Assembly (NCBI GenBank): GCA_900696495.1
Contig: CAADGI010000008.1
Span: 1-64,000, forward strand
Reading direction: 5' to 3'
From: an uncultured Alphaproteobacteria bacterium
GTDB taxonomy: Bacteria > Pseudomonadota > Alphaproteobacteria > Micavibrionales > Micavibrionaceae
DNA: 64,000 nucleotides
A program made the position numbers and the translations under genes. Below are positions 35,483 through 44,019 of the stretch, in pieces. The notes under the pieces are model-generated. The model was given only the letters and a program-made list of their open reading frames with translations. It ran no database searches and had not been told where the DNA came from. Numbering within the stretch: position 1 is the first letter of the stretch; each line of letters opens with the position of its first letter.

Positions 35483-36091
35483 ATGTTTGACGACCTTGAG
35501 TCAAAATTGAAATCTCGCACGTTTTTTGGTGATAATGCCGCGCAGCTCGAGCGCCGTGATATTTTAAAAGTGGGTCTCCTGGGGGTCATTGCAGCGTCGG
35601 TTCCCCTCATTTCCGCGAAATCAGCCTATGCAGCCGGCCAGTCGCAGTGGCGCGTCGCCTTCAAGCATGCGCATACGGGCGAAAGCTATTCCGGCGTCTA
35701 CCGTGTGGGCGATAAATACCTGCCGGACGCCTTCAAGCGGATGAATTATGTCCTGCGCGATTTCCGCACGCACGAGGTTTTCCCGATGGACCCGCATGTG
35801 CTCGACCTGGTCAGCATTATCCAGAATAAAATGGGAACCGGCAAACCGATCGAGGTTCTGTCCGGTTACCGCAGTCCGAAAACCAATGCCATGCTCCGCC
35901 ATGGCTCGGACCGCACGGGCGTGGCAAAAAACTCTTTACATATGTACGGGCAGGCCATCGATATCCGGGCGGACAATTACAGCAGCAAGCGCATCCGCGC
36001 CATTGCCTGCGGCCTGAAAGCCGGGGGCGTGGGCTATTACCCGCGCAGCGATTTCGTGCATGTCGACACCGGCCAGGTCCGCACCTGGTAG
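35483..36091 (+). CDS. DUF882 (YcbK/MepK-like) murein peptidase
   Basis: ATG 35483 follows AAAGGA; an in-frame TTG at 35465 is less likely. The 202-residue product has a twin-arginine-like signal (ERRDILKVGLLGVIAASVPL, cleavage near AYA). The metallopeptidase ligands of the LAS/M15 group are visible as HMYGQAIDIR (His...Asp) and FVHVD (His). MepK of E. coli cuts 3-3 and 3-4 cross-links; here the neighbour is the L,D-transpeptidase that makes 3-3 links, supporting a joint wall-remodelling role. The gap between them is about 100 nt. Confidence 0.9.
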   Translation: MFDDLESKLKSRTFFGDNAAQLERRDILKVGLLGVIAASVPLISAKSAYAAGQSQWRVAFKHAHTGESYSGVYRVGDKYLPDAFKRMNYVLRDFRTHEVFPMDPHVLDLVSIIQNKMGTGKPIEVLSGYRSPKTNAMLRHGSDRTGVAKNSLHMYGQAIDIRADNYSSKRIRAIACGLKAGGVGYYPRSDFVHVDTGQVRTW

Positions 36092-36156
36092 TTTCCTCTT
36101 CTAAAAGCCTGCGGGCTTACGCTATAACGGCGCATTACTGAAAAGGATGCGCCGTT

Positions 36157-36651
36157 TTGATTCTGATCGCCCTCGGGGCCAATTTGCCGTCACGCTATGG
36201 AAATCCGGAGCGGACTTTGGAGGCCGCCAAAGCCGAGCTGGAGCGGCGCGGGGTTAAGGTTCTGCAATCCTCCACGACGATTGTGACCAGGCCGGTGCCG
36301 GCCTCCGACCAGCCGGATTACCGGAACGGGGTGATTTCCGTGGCTACGAAGCTCGGGCCGGAGGCGCTGCACGATCTGCTGAAGGAGATCGAGCGGGATT
36401 TCGGGCGGACGGACGGGGAAAAGAATGCCGCCCGGCTGCTGGATCTCGATCTGCTGGCTTATAACGGAGTGGTGATGCGGGAAGGGCGCGTGCTGGTGCC
36501 GCATCCCCGGATGCACCAGCGGGGATTCGTGCTTGGGCCGCTGTGCGAGATTGCACCGGAGTGGGAGCACCCGGTGCTGAAGCTAACAGCCACAAGACTT
36601 TTCCACAGTTTGCCAGAAAAAGTTTCACGTGAAACAGGGGCGCACGGATGA
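36157..36651 (+). CDS. folK: 2-amino-4-hydroxy-6-hydroxymethyldihydropteridine pyrophosphokinase
   Basis: The 164-residue HPPK transfers pyrophosphate to 6-hydroxymethyl-dihydropterin in folate synthesis. LIALGANLPSRYGNP opens the fold; the conserved LLKEIERDFGR, RLLDLDLLAYNG (two Asp binding magnesium) and VLVPHPRMHQRGFVL are present. The start is a TTG, with AAAGGA about 11 nt upstream. It overlaps folP as ATGA, so both steps of the pathway are translationally coupled. Confidence 0.95.
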   Translation: MILIALGANLPSRYGNPERTLEAAKAELERRGVKVLQSSTTIVTRPVPASDQPDYRNGVISVATKLGPEALHDLLKEIERDFGRTDGEKNAARLLDLDLLAYNGVVMREGRVLVPHPRMHQRGFVLGPLCEIAPEWEHPVLKLTATRLFHSLPEKVSRETGAHG

Positions 36652-37493
36652 CGCAGCCGGTTCAGCTGAAACTCCGTGACACGCATGTTTTCGGGGGCGG
36701 CCTTCACGTTATGGGAATAATAAACGTGACACCGGACAGTTTCTCCGACGGCGGAAAATTTTTTAACCCGGACAAGGCGATAGAACATGGGCTGCAATTG
36801 ATCCGGGAAGGGGCTCACATCCTGGATATCGGCGGGGAGTCAACGCGGCCGGGCGCGGAAGTGATTGATGTAGAAGAGGAAATCCGCCGCGTGGTGCCGG
36901 TGATTAAGGGGCTGGCCGGGAAGGCGTCCTGGATTTCCATAGATACACGGAATGCGAAGACAATGGAGGCTGCGATCGCTGCAGGAGCCAATGTAATCAA
37001 TGACATAAGCGCTTTATCCCATGATATCCACAGCCTGGATGTAGTGGCGGAGGCGAAAGTGCCGGTGTTTTTGATGCATATGCAGGGCACGCCGCAAACC
37101 ATGCAGAAGAATCCAAGTTATAACAATGTGGTTGAGGATATTTTTCAATATTTACAGCAGCGTATAAAGGCCTGCGAGACGCGCCGTATCGATAATAAAA
37201 TGCTTGTTTGCGATCCCGGGCTCGGTTTTGGAAAAACACTTGAGTATAATCTTGCAATACTCAGAAATATAAAACGATTTCATGATTTAGGTGTGCCGAT
37301 CATGCTCGGCGCGTCGAGAAAATCCTTCCTCGAGAAAATCTCAGGCGGGGCAAAACCGGAGGAGCGCATTTCCGGTTCAATCGCCGCCGCACTCTGGGGA
37401 TTATCCCAAGGCGTGCAGGTTTACAGAGTCCATGATGTGAAGGAGACGATGGCGGCTTTCAAAACCTGGCGTGCGATTTCGGAAAATATTTAG
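36648..37493 (+). CDS. folP: Dihydropteroate synthase
   Basis: The 281-residue TIM-barrel enzyme joins p-aminobenzoate to the pterin pyrophosphate made by FolK. MGIINVTPDSFSDGG and ILDIGGESTRPGAE are the two family signatures; LVCDPGLGFGKTLEYN and MLGASRKSFLEKI provide the remaining substrate-binding loops. It is the sulfonamide target. The gene overlaps folK by 4 nt. Confidence 0.96.
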   Translation: MTQPVQLKLRDTHVFGGGLHVMGIINVTPDSFSDGGKFFNPDKAIEHGLQLIREGAHILDIGGESTRPGAEVIDVEEEIRRVVPVIKGLAGKASWISIDTRNAKTMEAAIAAGANVINDISALSHDIHSLDVVAEAKVPVFLMHMQGTPQTMQKNPSYNNVVEDIFQYLQQRIKACETRRIDNKMLVCDPGLGFGKTLEYNLAILRNIKRFHDLGVPIMLGASRKSFLEKISGGAKPEERISGSIAAALWGLSQGVQVYRVHDVKETMAAFKTWRAISENI

Positions 37494-37591
37494 CAGCGTA
37501 ATTTTGTTACCGATATATTATTACATAATACAATTTAAAGACGGGTGGATATTCTTCTTCTTCGGTTGGGGTGAGTAAGAGGGGCAGTAAC

Positions 37592-38212
37592 CTACTTATA
37601 GAAAATATCGGCGCGGGAGCGGATGAGCGTGGCAGTGTAGTCATAATGCCAGACATCCCAGGGGAAGACCGGCACAGAATTTTCGGGCGCGGCCGCGACG
37701 GGGGAAAATTCGTGAAGATGACAATTGCGCACGCCCGGGATGCTGATTCCATAAAGCTTGGTGAAGGCGCGGAAGACACCGCCGTGGCTCACGATCAAAA
37801 CCGGGCCCGGTTCTGACCCTAAAATGCGGTTCTTGGCCCGGCGCACGCGCGCGAAAAAATCCTCGAAACGTTCGCCGTTGGGCATGTCGCGGTAATCATC
37901 AAAATGATGGCAATGCTCCCAGCCGACTCCCTCGAGGTCGCCGGCATGAATTTCGGCGAAGTCCGAATCCTCGATCATCGGCACTTTCAGCGCTTCATTT
38001 ATAATGCTCGCGGTGTCGCGGGCGCGGGAGAGATGGCTATGCACTATAAGTGTGGGTTTGTCGCGTAAATCCTGGATGACCCGGTGCACGGCGCGGGCCT
38101 GGTCGCGGCCCGCCTGAGTCAGCGGCGAGTCAAGAGAACCGGCCATAATCCGGGCGGCGTTGGCTTCGGTCTCGCCATGGCGGATCATGTAAAAGCGGCG
38201 CAAAGGTATCAT
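37592..38212 (-). CDS. Histidine phosphatase family protein
   Basis: The 206-residue product carries the phosphoglycerate mutase-like motif MIRHGETEANAARIM, with the phosphorylated His, SHLSRARDTA, and a second catalytic His in LIVSHGGVFRA. Substrate cannot be read from the sequence; members include cofactor-dependent mutases, alpha-ribazole phosphatases and others. It has no cobalamin or glycolytic neighbours. An 8-bp hairpin, TTCTGTCT with AGACAGAA, lies about 50 nt upstream (38263-38282). Confidence 0.88.
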   Translation of the reverse strand: MIPLRRFYMIRHGETEANAARIMAGSLDSPLTQAGRDQARAVHRVIQDLRDKPTLIVHSHLSRARDTASIINEALKVPMIEDSDFAEIHAGDLEGVGWEHCHHFDDYRDMPNGERFEDFFARVRRAKNRILGSEPGPVLIVSHGGVFRAFTKLYGISIPGVRNCHLHEFSPVAAAPENSVPVFPWDVWHYDYTATLIRSRADIFYK

Positions 38213-38393
38213 TATAATGTCATTTCTCTAAACATAATTATTTTACATAATGCAATTCTTTATTCTGTCTTTACAGACAGAAAGGAGGAGGGTGTTCGGC
38301 CTTCTTGGGAGTCCCGTGGCAATGCCGAGCAAGAAATAGAGTCCTGGGCGGCGCGTCGAATAATAAACGGAGTTCTGCAGCAACGTGCACCAT

Positions 38394-39182
38394 TCATCCG
38401 CGCACCACGAGCGGTTCAGTCATGCCGCGTAGCATGGCGACGATGGATTGGGCGGCGAGCACGGAAGAGCGCGGATTCTGCGGGTCCGGCTGGTTTTCGA
38501 TGCGGGCGTTGACGGTGCTGTAGGCGCTGGTCACGTGAATTTCATGGGTGTTGCCGCGCGCCTCGGGGTCGGCCCAGATTTCAACTTCGGTTTTTTCAGG
38601 GCCGATGCCGGCAAGGCTTAAAGTCACCGCGACATTGACGTTGGCGGGGAAGCCATGGGCGGCCTCGAACGCGTTGCCGGAGAACAATTTCTGGCGCGCT
38701 TTTATTTTCGATAAATCGATATTGTTTTCGACGATGAAGGGCGCTCCAGCGAAGCCTGCGGGTTTTTTGGTGGTCGCAATCCGGGCGCTTTTGATGCCGA
38801 CCTGCGACAGTGCGCGAACCGCATCTATTCCAGCCAGGGCGCCACTTGGAACGAGAATGCGGCCCTTCGAGGCACGCAGATGATCCATAATTTCGGGGTG
38901 CAGCAGAAGCGCCGAGGAACTGATGAGAATCATCTCGCGGTTTTTCGGTAATACTTCTTTGGTCAGCAGCGGGACGACCTGCGGCGGCAGGCATTCGACG
39001 ACCAGGTCGCACTGATCGGCGAGTTCGGCGAACGAGACGTTCGGGACTGTGAATTCCGGTTTGGGCACGGTTTCGCTGACGGCGTGCAGGGTCATGGCCT
39101 CGATGCCCCTGCCGGTGGTGAGGGCGCGGGCGACAGCGGAGCCGATGGCTCCCAGTCCTGCTATGCCGATTTTTTTGGTCAT
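38394..39182 (-). CDS. Aspartate dehydrogenase-like NAD(P) oxidoreductase
   Basis: The 262-residue product from the ATG at 39182 has a Rossmann start (IGIAGLGAIGSAVARAL), LVVECLPPQVVPLL, and the DUF108/aspartate dehydrogenase C-terminal phrases VPSGALAGIDAVRAL and FPANVNVAVTLSLAGIGP. Family members oxidise L-aspartate to iminoaspartate, sometimes feeding NAD synthesis, but nadA and nadC are not adjacent, so the substrate is unproven. A longer upstream reading would enter the family C palindrome at 39209-39294. Confidence 0.85.
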   Translation of the reverse strand: MTKKIGIAGLGAIGSAVARALTTGRGIEAMTLHAVSETVPKPEFTVPNVSFAELADQCDLVVECLPPQVVPLLTKEVLPKNREMILISSSALLLHPEIMDHLRASKGRILVPSGALAGIDAVRALSQVGIKSARIATTKKPAGFAGAPFIVENNIDLSKIKARQKLFSGNAFEAAHGFPANVNVAVTLSLAGIGPEKTEVEIWADPEARGNTHEIHVTSAYSTVNARIENQPDPQNPRSSVLAAQSIVAMLRGMTEPLVVRG

Positions 39183-39208
39183 AATTATATCTTTTAAAAA
39201 AAAGGATT

Positions 39209-39294
39209 TAACCACAGAGGACACAGAGAACACAGAGGAAAGCACAGAGTTTTATCATTTTTCTCTGTGAAACTCTGTGTCCTCTGTGGTGAAT
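39209..39294. repeat. Family C palindrome between two divergent genes
   Basis: ACCACAGAG, GACACAGAG, AACACAGAG and GCACAGAG (39211-39249) face CTCTGTG, ACTCTGTG and TCCTCTGTGGT (about 39262-39290). It lies 27 nt upstream of both the dehydrogenase start and the recO start, filling the whole spacer. Confidence 0.85.
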
Positions 39295-39321
39295 CTTTTT
39301 TTATTTGCATATTTTAACTTT

Positions 39322-40140
39322 ATGGAACGCTGGCAGGATCAAGGGATAGTACTATCGGTGCGGCCGCACGGGGAAAACGGGGCGGTGGTGTCGTTACTGA
39401 CCGAGCATCACGGTCGGCATGCCGGTTATATGCGCGGGATGCATTCGAGCAAGGGGCGCGGGACGTTGGAGCCCGGGAACCTGGTGGATGTCGACTGGCA
39501 GAGCCGGGTGGCGGACCAGCTGGGGTCGTTCAGCCTCGAGCTTTCAAAGAATCCCGCGGCGCATTTTATCTCGGAGCCGTTGCAGCTCAGCGCCTTGCAA
39601 TCGGCCTGCGCGCTGTGTGACGCGGCGCTGCCTGAGCGCGAGGGGCACCCGGGGTTGTTTTACGGATTACAAAGTTTGTTCGAGGCCTTGAGAGAGGATA
39701 TTTGGGCGCCGGCTTATGTGATGTGGGAGATCGCGTTCCTGCGCGAGCTGGGGTTTTCGCTGGATTTGTCGAAATGCGCGAGCGGGGGGAATGACACGGA
39801 CCTGATTTATGTCAGCCCCAAGACAGGTCGTGCTGTGAGCCGGAGCGCGGGGATGATTTATAAAGAACGATTGTTAAGTTTGCCCCTGTTTTTAAGACCC
39901 CCTCACAAGTCATTTCCCCCTCACCCTGACCCTCTCCCCCATGGGGAAGCTGAGCGAAGCGAGGCGGGTGAGGGGGAAGATGTCCTTGAAGGATTAAGGC
40001 TGACTTCCTTCTTTTTCGAGCACTGGGTGTTCACGCATCACAGGGGAATTCCAGAGCCGCGCTTGCGTTTTGAGGCCCGGTTTGCCAAAAGAGTGGGGCA
40101 AGAGAATCAAGATGGCCAAAAAGAGTACGCCCACCGCTGA
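39322..40140 (+). CDS. recO: DNA repair protein RecO, with in-frame repeat insertion
   Basis: The 272-residue product from ATG 39322 is RecO, which loads RecA onto SSB-coated DNA with RecR. The N-terminal OB fold reads [20 protein letters not shown] and the helical domain has [40 protein letters not shown]. Residues about 193-220 ([20 protein letters not shown] and on) are unrelated to RecO and encoded by a family D palindrome; they sit between LPLFLR and the conserved last helix. The frame stays open, so the protein is probably still made. It overlaps parC by 29 nt. Confidence 0.9.
   Translation: MERWQDQGIVLSVRPHGENGAVVSLLTEHHGRHAGYMRGMHSSKGRGTLEPGNLVDVDWQSRVADQLGSFSLELSKNPAAHFISEPLQLSALQSACALCDAALPEREGHPGLFYGLQSLFEALREDIWAPAYVMWEIAFLRELGFSLDLSKCASGGNDTDLIYVSPKTGRAVSRSAGMIYKERLLSLPLFLRPPHKSFPPHPDPLPHGEAERSEAGEGEDVLEGLRLTSFFFEHWVFTHHRGIPEPRLRFEARFAKRVGQENQDGQKEYAHR
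39899..39983. repeat. Family D palindrome inside recO
   Basis: TTTCCCCCTCACCC at about 39914-39927 and GGGTGAGGGGGAA at about 39966-39978 are complementary arms around GACCCTCTCCCCCATGGGG and GAGCGAAGCGAGGC. The same ends and GAGCGAAGCGA core occur at 42391-42499. The insert keeps the recO frame. Confidence 0.8.
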
Positions 40141-42367
40141 AAAATCCGCGCAGGAAATCATCGACCAGTCGTTCGGTGACATTCTTTCCGAGAAATATTT
40201 ATCGTATGCGCTGAGTACGATCATGAGCCGGTCGCTGCCCGATGTGCGCGACGGTTTGAAGCCTGTGCACCGGCGTTTGCTGTATGCGATGTACCAGCTG
40301 AAGCTGAACCCGACAACGCAGCCGAAAAAATCGGCGCGGGTGGTGGGCGATGTGATCGGTAAATTCCATCCGCACGGCGATGCGTCTGTTTATGATGCCA
40401 TGGTTCGCATGGCGCAGGAATTCGCGCAGAGATACCCGCTGGTCGACGGGCAGGGGAATTTCGGGAATATCGACGGCGATAACGCGGCTGCTTATCGTTA
40501 CACCGAAGCGCGGCTGACGGATGTGGCGCTTATTTTGCTGGACGGTATCGAAGAAAACGGGGTGGATTTCCGCCCGAATTTCGACGGATCGGAAGTTGAG
40601 CCGGTCGTGCTGCCGGGCGGGTTCCCGAATTTGCTGGCGAACGGGTCGAGCGGAATCGCGGTCGGCATGGCGACGAATATCCCGCCGCACAACGTGGCCG
40701 AGCTGTGCGAGGCGATGGAGCTGATGATCGATTCCGAGAAGGAAGTGACGGTCAAGGAGCTGGTTAAAATCGTTTCCGGGCCGGATTTCCCTACGGGCGG
40801 CATTTTAGTTGAAGATCGCAAGGATATCATCGCGGCGTATGAGACGGGGCGAGGGAGTTTCCGTTGCCGTGCGAAGTGGAAGATCGAGGAGCTGAAGCGC
40901 GGGACGTACCAGATCGTGGTCACGGAAATTCCGTACCAGGTGCAGAAATCGAAGCTGGTCGAGAAGATCGCGGACCTCATCAATAACAAGAAAATCCCGA
41001 TGCTGGACGATGTGCGGGACGAGAGCGCGGAGGATATAAGGCTTGTTCTGGTGCCGAAGTCGCAGAATGTCGAGGCGGAACTGCTGATGGAAGCTTTGTT
41101 CCGTAATACGGACCTCGAGACGCGGTTTGGATTGAATATGAACGTGCTGGACAAGGGGTTGGTCCCGCGCGTGATGAATTTGAAAGAGGTGCTGCAGGCG
41201 TGGCTGGATCACCAGCAGGACGTTCTCGTGCGGCGCTCGCATTTCCGGCTGGAGAAAATCGTTCACCGGCTTGAGGTTCTGGAAGGATATCTCAAGGCGT
41301 ATCTGGATTTAGACAAGGTTATTAAAATTATCCGCACCGAGGACGAGCCGAAGCCGAAACTGATGAAGGCGTTCAGCCTGACCGATATCCAGGCCGAGGC
41401 GATTCTGAACATGCGCCTGCGTTCATTGCGCAAGCTCGAGGAAATGGAGATCAAGGGCGAGCACAAGGCGCTGAGCGAAGAGAAGGACGAACTGGAAAAG
41501 CTGGTGAAGTCCGAGAAGAAGCAGTGGGCGAAGATCAGGAAGCAGGTCGGCGAGATCAAGAAGATGTTCGGGCCGGATACGGCGCTCGGCAAGCGCCGCA
41601 CCAAGGCGGGCAAGGCGCCGGCGCCGATGGCGGTCGAGGCGTTGACCGAAGCGCTGACGGAGAAAGAGCCGATCACGGTTATTGTTTCGGAGAAGGGCTG
41701 GATCCGCGCGATGAAGGGGCATGGCCACAACCCGAAAGATTTCAAATACAAGGACGGCGATTCCGAAGGGTACGTGATGGAAGCGCAGACGACGGACAAG
41801 ATATTGCTGTTCGGCACGAATGGAAGGTTCTACACGCTGGCGGGCGACAAGCTGCCCTCGGGACGCGGGCTTGGCGAGCCGGTGAAGCTGATGGTTGAAA
41901 TGGGCAATGACGCCGACGTGACGGGCGTGATGATTCACAGACCGGACGCGAAGATTCTCGTGGCGGCGACGGACGGGCGCGGGTTCATCGTGCCGTCGAA
42001 CGACGTGCTGGCGCAGACGAAGAACGGGAAGCAGATTCTCAATGTCGACGGCAATGTCGAGGCGAAAGTGTGCCGCTATATCGACGCGGCGGACGACCAT
42101 ATCGCCGTCATCGGCAGGAACCGCAAGATGATCGTGTTCAAGCTCGACCAGATCCCGGAGATGAGCCGCGGGCGCGGCGTGATGCTGCAGAAATACAAGG
42201 ACGGCACGCTGTCGGACGCGAAGACATTCAACTGGAAGACGGGGCTGACCTATAAATCGCGCGGCGCGGATGTTAAAACGCCGGACCTGAAGCCGTGGCT
42301 CGGCGAGCGCGCTCAGGCGGGGAAATTGCCGCCGAATGGATTCCCGAGCAATTCCAAATTTGGCTAA
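40112..42367 (+). CDS. parC: DNA topoisomerase IV subunit A
   Basis: The 751-residue product from ATG 40112 cuts and rejoins DNA through the tyrosine in [11 protein letters not shown] and decatenates chromosomes with Par[21 protein letters not shown] and [20 protein letters not shown] are typical. In the quinolone region the position of E. coli ParC Ser80 is Ala and Glu84 is Asp. The N-terminal domain is followed by the coiled-coil gate region and a C-terminal beta-pinwheel ([14 protein letters not shown] and similar blades), shorter than in GyrA and lacking a GyrA box. It overlaps the end of recO. Confidence 0.95.
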   Translation: MAKKSTPTAEKSAQEIIDQSFGDILSEKYLSYALSTIMSRSLPDVRDGLKPVHRRLLYAMYQLKLNPTTQPKKSARVVGDVIGKFHPHGDASVYDAMVRMAQEFAQRYPLVDGQGNFGNIDGDNAAAYRYTEARLTDVALILLDGIEENGVDFRPNFDGSEVEPVVLPGGFPNLLANGSSGIAVGMATNIPPHNVAELCEAMELMIDSEKEVTVKELVKIVSGPDFPTGGILVEDRKDIIAAYETGRGSFRCRAKWKIEELKRGTYQIVVTEIPYQVQKSKLVEKIADLINNKKIPMLDDVRDESAEDIRLVLVPKSQNVEAELLMEALFRNTDLETRFGLNMNVLDKGLVPRVMNLKEVLQAWLDHQQDVLVRRSHFRLEKIVHRLEVLEGYLKAYLDLDKVIKIIRTEDEPKPKLMKAFSLTDIQAEAILNMRLRSLRKLEEMEIKGEHKALSEEKDELEKLVKSEKKQWAKIRKQVGEIKKMFGPDTALGKRRTKAGKAPAPMAVEALTEALTEKEPITVIVSEKGWIRAMKGHGHNPKDFKYKDGDSEGYVMEAQTTDKILLFGTNGRFYTLAGDKLPSGRGLGEPVKLMVEMGNDADVTGVMIHRPDAKILVAATDGRGFIVPSNDVLAQTKNGKQILNVDGNVEAKVCRYIDAADDHIAVIGRNRKMIVFKLDQIPEMSRGRGVMLQKYKDGTLSDAKTFNWKTGLTYKSRGADVKTPDLKPWLGERAQAGKLPPNGFPSNSKFG

Positions 42368-42390
42368 TTTTCGTCTTTGGGTCTGCGGAA

Positions 42391-42499
42391 CATTCCCTCA
42401 CCCAGCTTCGGCTAAACTCACATTCGTTCGTTAAGCCTCAGCAACCCTCTCCCTTCAGGGAGAGGGTGATTTGAGCGAAGCGAAAATCGGGTGAGGGAC
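42391..42499. repeat. Family D palindrome between parC and motB
   Basis: ATTCCCTCACCC (42392-42403) and GGGTGAGGGAC (42489-42499) form the ends. An inner hairpin ACCCTCTCCC-TTCA-GGGAGAGGGT lies at 42443-42467, and GAGCGAAGCGA follows. It fills the spacer between the convergent parC and motB stops and could act as a transcription barrier. Confidence 0.8.
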
Positions 42500-43537
42500 C
42501 TACGGGAACTCGACCTTGCCCGGGGTTTTTTTGAAGGTGCCGATGGGGATTTCGGGCATGTCGGGAACATCGGAACCTGCGTCGCCGGTTTCTTCGGCTT
42601 CTTCGGCGGCTTTTTTATCGAAGTCGGGATTTGTCAGTTCTTCTTTCAACAAAATAATAGAGATTCGGCGGTTGCTGGCGTCGGTGGGTTTATCCGGCGC
42701 GAGGTGATCGGTATCGGCCTTGCCGACGACGTTGTTGATGCGGGTGGCGGGCAGGCCAGCCCCCAGCATGACGCGGCGCGCGGCATTGGCGCGGTCGGAA
42801 GAGAGCTCCCAGTTCGTGTATTTAGCCCCGGCGGCGTAAGGCACGCTGTCGGTGTGGCCGCGGATGGAGAGTTCGTTCGGCAAGGTCTGGATGACTTTTT
42901 CGACCTGCACGATGAGTTGCTTGGTGTAGTCGAACATTTCGGCGGAGCCGGACGCGAACATGGGTTTGCCTTCGGAATCCACAATTTGAATACGCAGGCC
43001 TTCGGGCGTCATGTCGATGAGGAGGTTTTTGGCGAGGTCTTTCAATTGGGGGTCGGCGGCGATCGCCTCCTTGATTTTCTTTTCGGCTTCCTTGAAGCGC
43101 GCTTCCTCTTGCTTGCGGAGTTCCTGCTTGGCTTTTTCAATGGCGCGTTTCGAGACATTGGGCGCGAGCGTGTTGTCGTCGCGTTTTTCGCCGGAGCGCT
43201 TGTTGACGCTGGAGGAGGGCGGCGCGGCGGTGACGGGTTGGACTGTCGTTGCCATGGCGCCCTGGGGCGCCATGGAGAGACCGCCGAGCACGCCGCCCGC
43301 GCCGCTGTCGGACTGGGAGACTTTCGGGTGGGTGGGGTCGAAATAATTCGAGATCGCGTTTTTCTGTTCTTCCGTCGTGACGTTCAGCAGCCAGAGCAGC
43401 AGAAAGAAGGCCATCATGGCGGTGACGAAGTCGGCGTAGGCAACCTTCCATGCGCCGCCGTGGTGGCCGCCGCCTTTTTTGATCCGCTTGATGATGATCG
43501 GCTGTTTGGTTTTATCGTCTTTCGCTGCCTCGGCCAC
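42500..43537 (-). CDS. motB: Flagellar motor protein MotB
   Basis: The 345-residue stator subunit has a basic cytoplasmic tail (KRIKKGGGHHGGAWKVAYAD), one membrane helix with the proton-binding Asp in YADFVTAMMAFFLLLWLL, a long charged linker, and an OmpA-like peptidoglycan-binding domain (LSIRGHTDSVPYAAGAKYTN, RANAARRVMLGAG). The start is GTG with AAGGTG 6 nt upstream. MotA is encoded upstream on the same strand, but 482 nt away, separated by a GxxExxY cassette whose left arm ends about 15 nt before motB. Confidence 0.95.
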   Translation of the reverse strand: MAEAAKDDKTKQPIIIKRIKKGGGHHGGAWKVAYADFVTAMMAFFLLLWLLNVTTEEQKNAISNYFDPTHPKVSQSDSGAGGVLGGLSMAPQGAMATTVQPVTAAPPSSSVNKRSGEKRDDNTLAPNVSKRAIEKAKQELRKQEEARFKEAEKKIKEAIAADPQLKDLAKNLLIDMTPEGLRIQIVDSEGKPMFASGSAEMFDYTKQLIVQVEKVIQTLPNELSIRGHTDSVPYAAGAKYTNWELSSDRANAARRVMLGAGLPATRINNVVGKADTDHLAPDKPTDASNRRISIILLKEELTNPDFDKKAAEEAEETGDAGSDVPDMPEIPIGTFKKTPGKVEFP

Positions 43538-43552
43538 GGATTCACCTTTTTT

Positions 43553-44018
43553 AAACCACTGAGCGCACTGAGATCACTGAGTTTTCTTAAATTACGAACC
43601 TTCTGATGCCGTCCTTCAGAAGTTTGGCATTAAAATTCATAAGGAGGCCCGTTCTTATCTTTGAAAGCTTGAGATAAGTTAAAATTTGGGCTTCATGAAT
43701 AGGTAATATTTCTTCAATCGCCTTTAGTTCAACAATCAGGCGATTTTCTATGACCATATCTAAACGATAGGCATTTGCAACTATATGCCCATCGAACTCA
43801 ATTGGCATCATAGCCTGGTTGGTGTGAGCGATTCCGTTTTTATTTAGTACGAGAGAGAAGCATTCCTGATAGGCGCTTTCGAGTAGGCCCGGTCCTAGGT
43901 TTCTGTGAACGTATATAGCACTTTCAATGACTTTTTTTGTTAAATCATCCTGTGCCACTTCTATATTTATTACTTTCTCTAACATCTCTGTGTTCTCAGT
44001 GTTCCCAGTGGTTCAAAT
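43553..44018. mobile_element. GxxExxY cassette bounded by inverted family C arms
   Basis: The left arm is ACCACTGAG, CGCACTGAG and ATCACTGAG (about 43555-43581). The right arm is ATCTCTGTG, TTCTCAGTG and TTCCCAGTGGTT (about 43984-44015). They are inverted copies of the same 9-nt-unit array, and a complete GxxExxY gene fits between them. The whole block sits between motA and motB. No transposase is present; how it moves is unknown. Confidence 0.65.
43587..43985 (-). CDS. GxxExxY protein (PD-(D/E)XK-like)
   Basis: The 132-residue product has the name-giving motif in GPGLLESAYQECF and a nuclease-like core: Asp in YRLDMVIENRLIV followed by ELK in VELKAIEEI, the D...ExK pattern of PD-(D/E)XK proteins (PDDEXK_3/PF13366). 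Whether these proteins cut nucleic acid is not established. The ATG directly follows the inner family C unit (ACACAGAG ATG), so the repeat itself may serve as the ribosome site. The stop abuts the opposite arm. Confidence 0.9.
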   Translation of the reverse strand: MLEKVINIEVAQDDLTKKVIESAIYVHRNLGPGLLESAYQECFSLVLNKNGIAHTNQAMMPIEFDGHIVANAYRLDMVIENRLIVELKAIEEILPIHEAQILTYLKLSKIRTGLLMNFNAKLLKDGIRRFVI

Positions 44019-44019
44019 T

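Noticed and set aside
42491-43606. Plus-strand ORF of 371 codons
   Set aside because: Antisense to motB; Gly/Val/Phe-rich composition without motifs.
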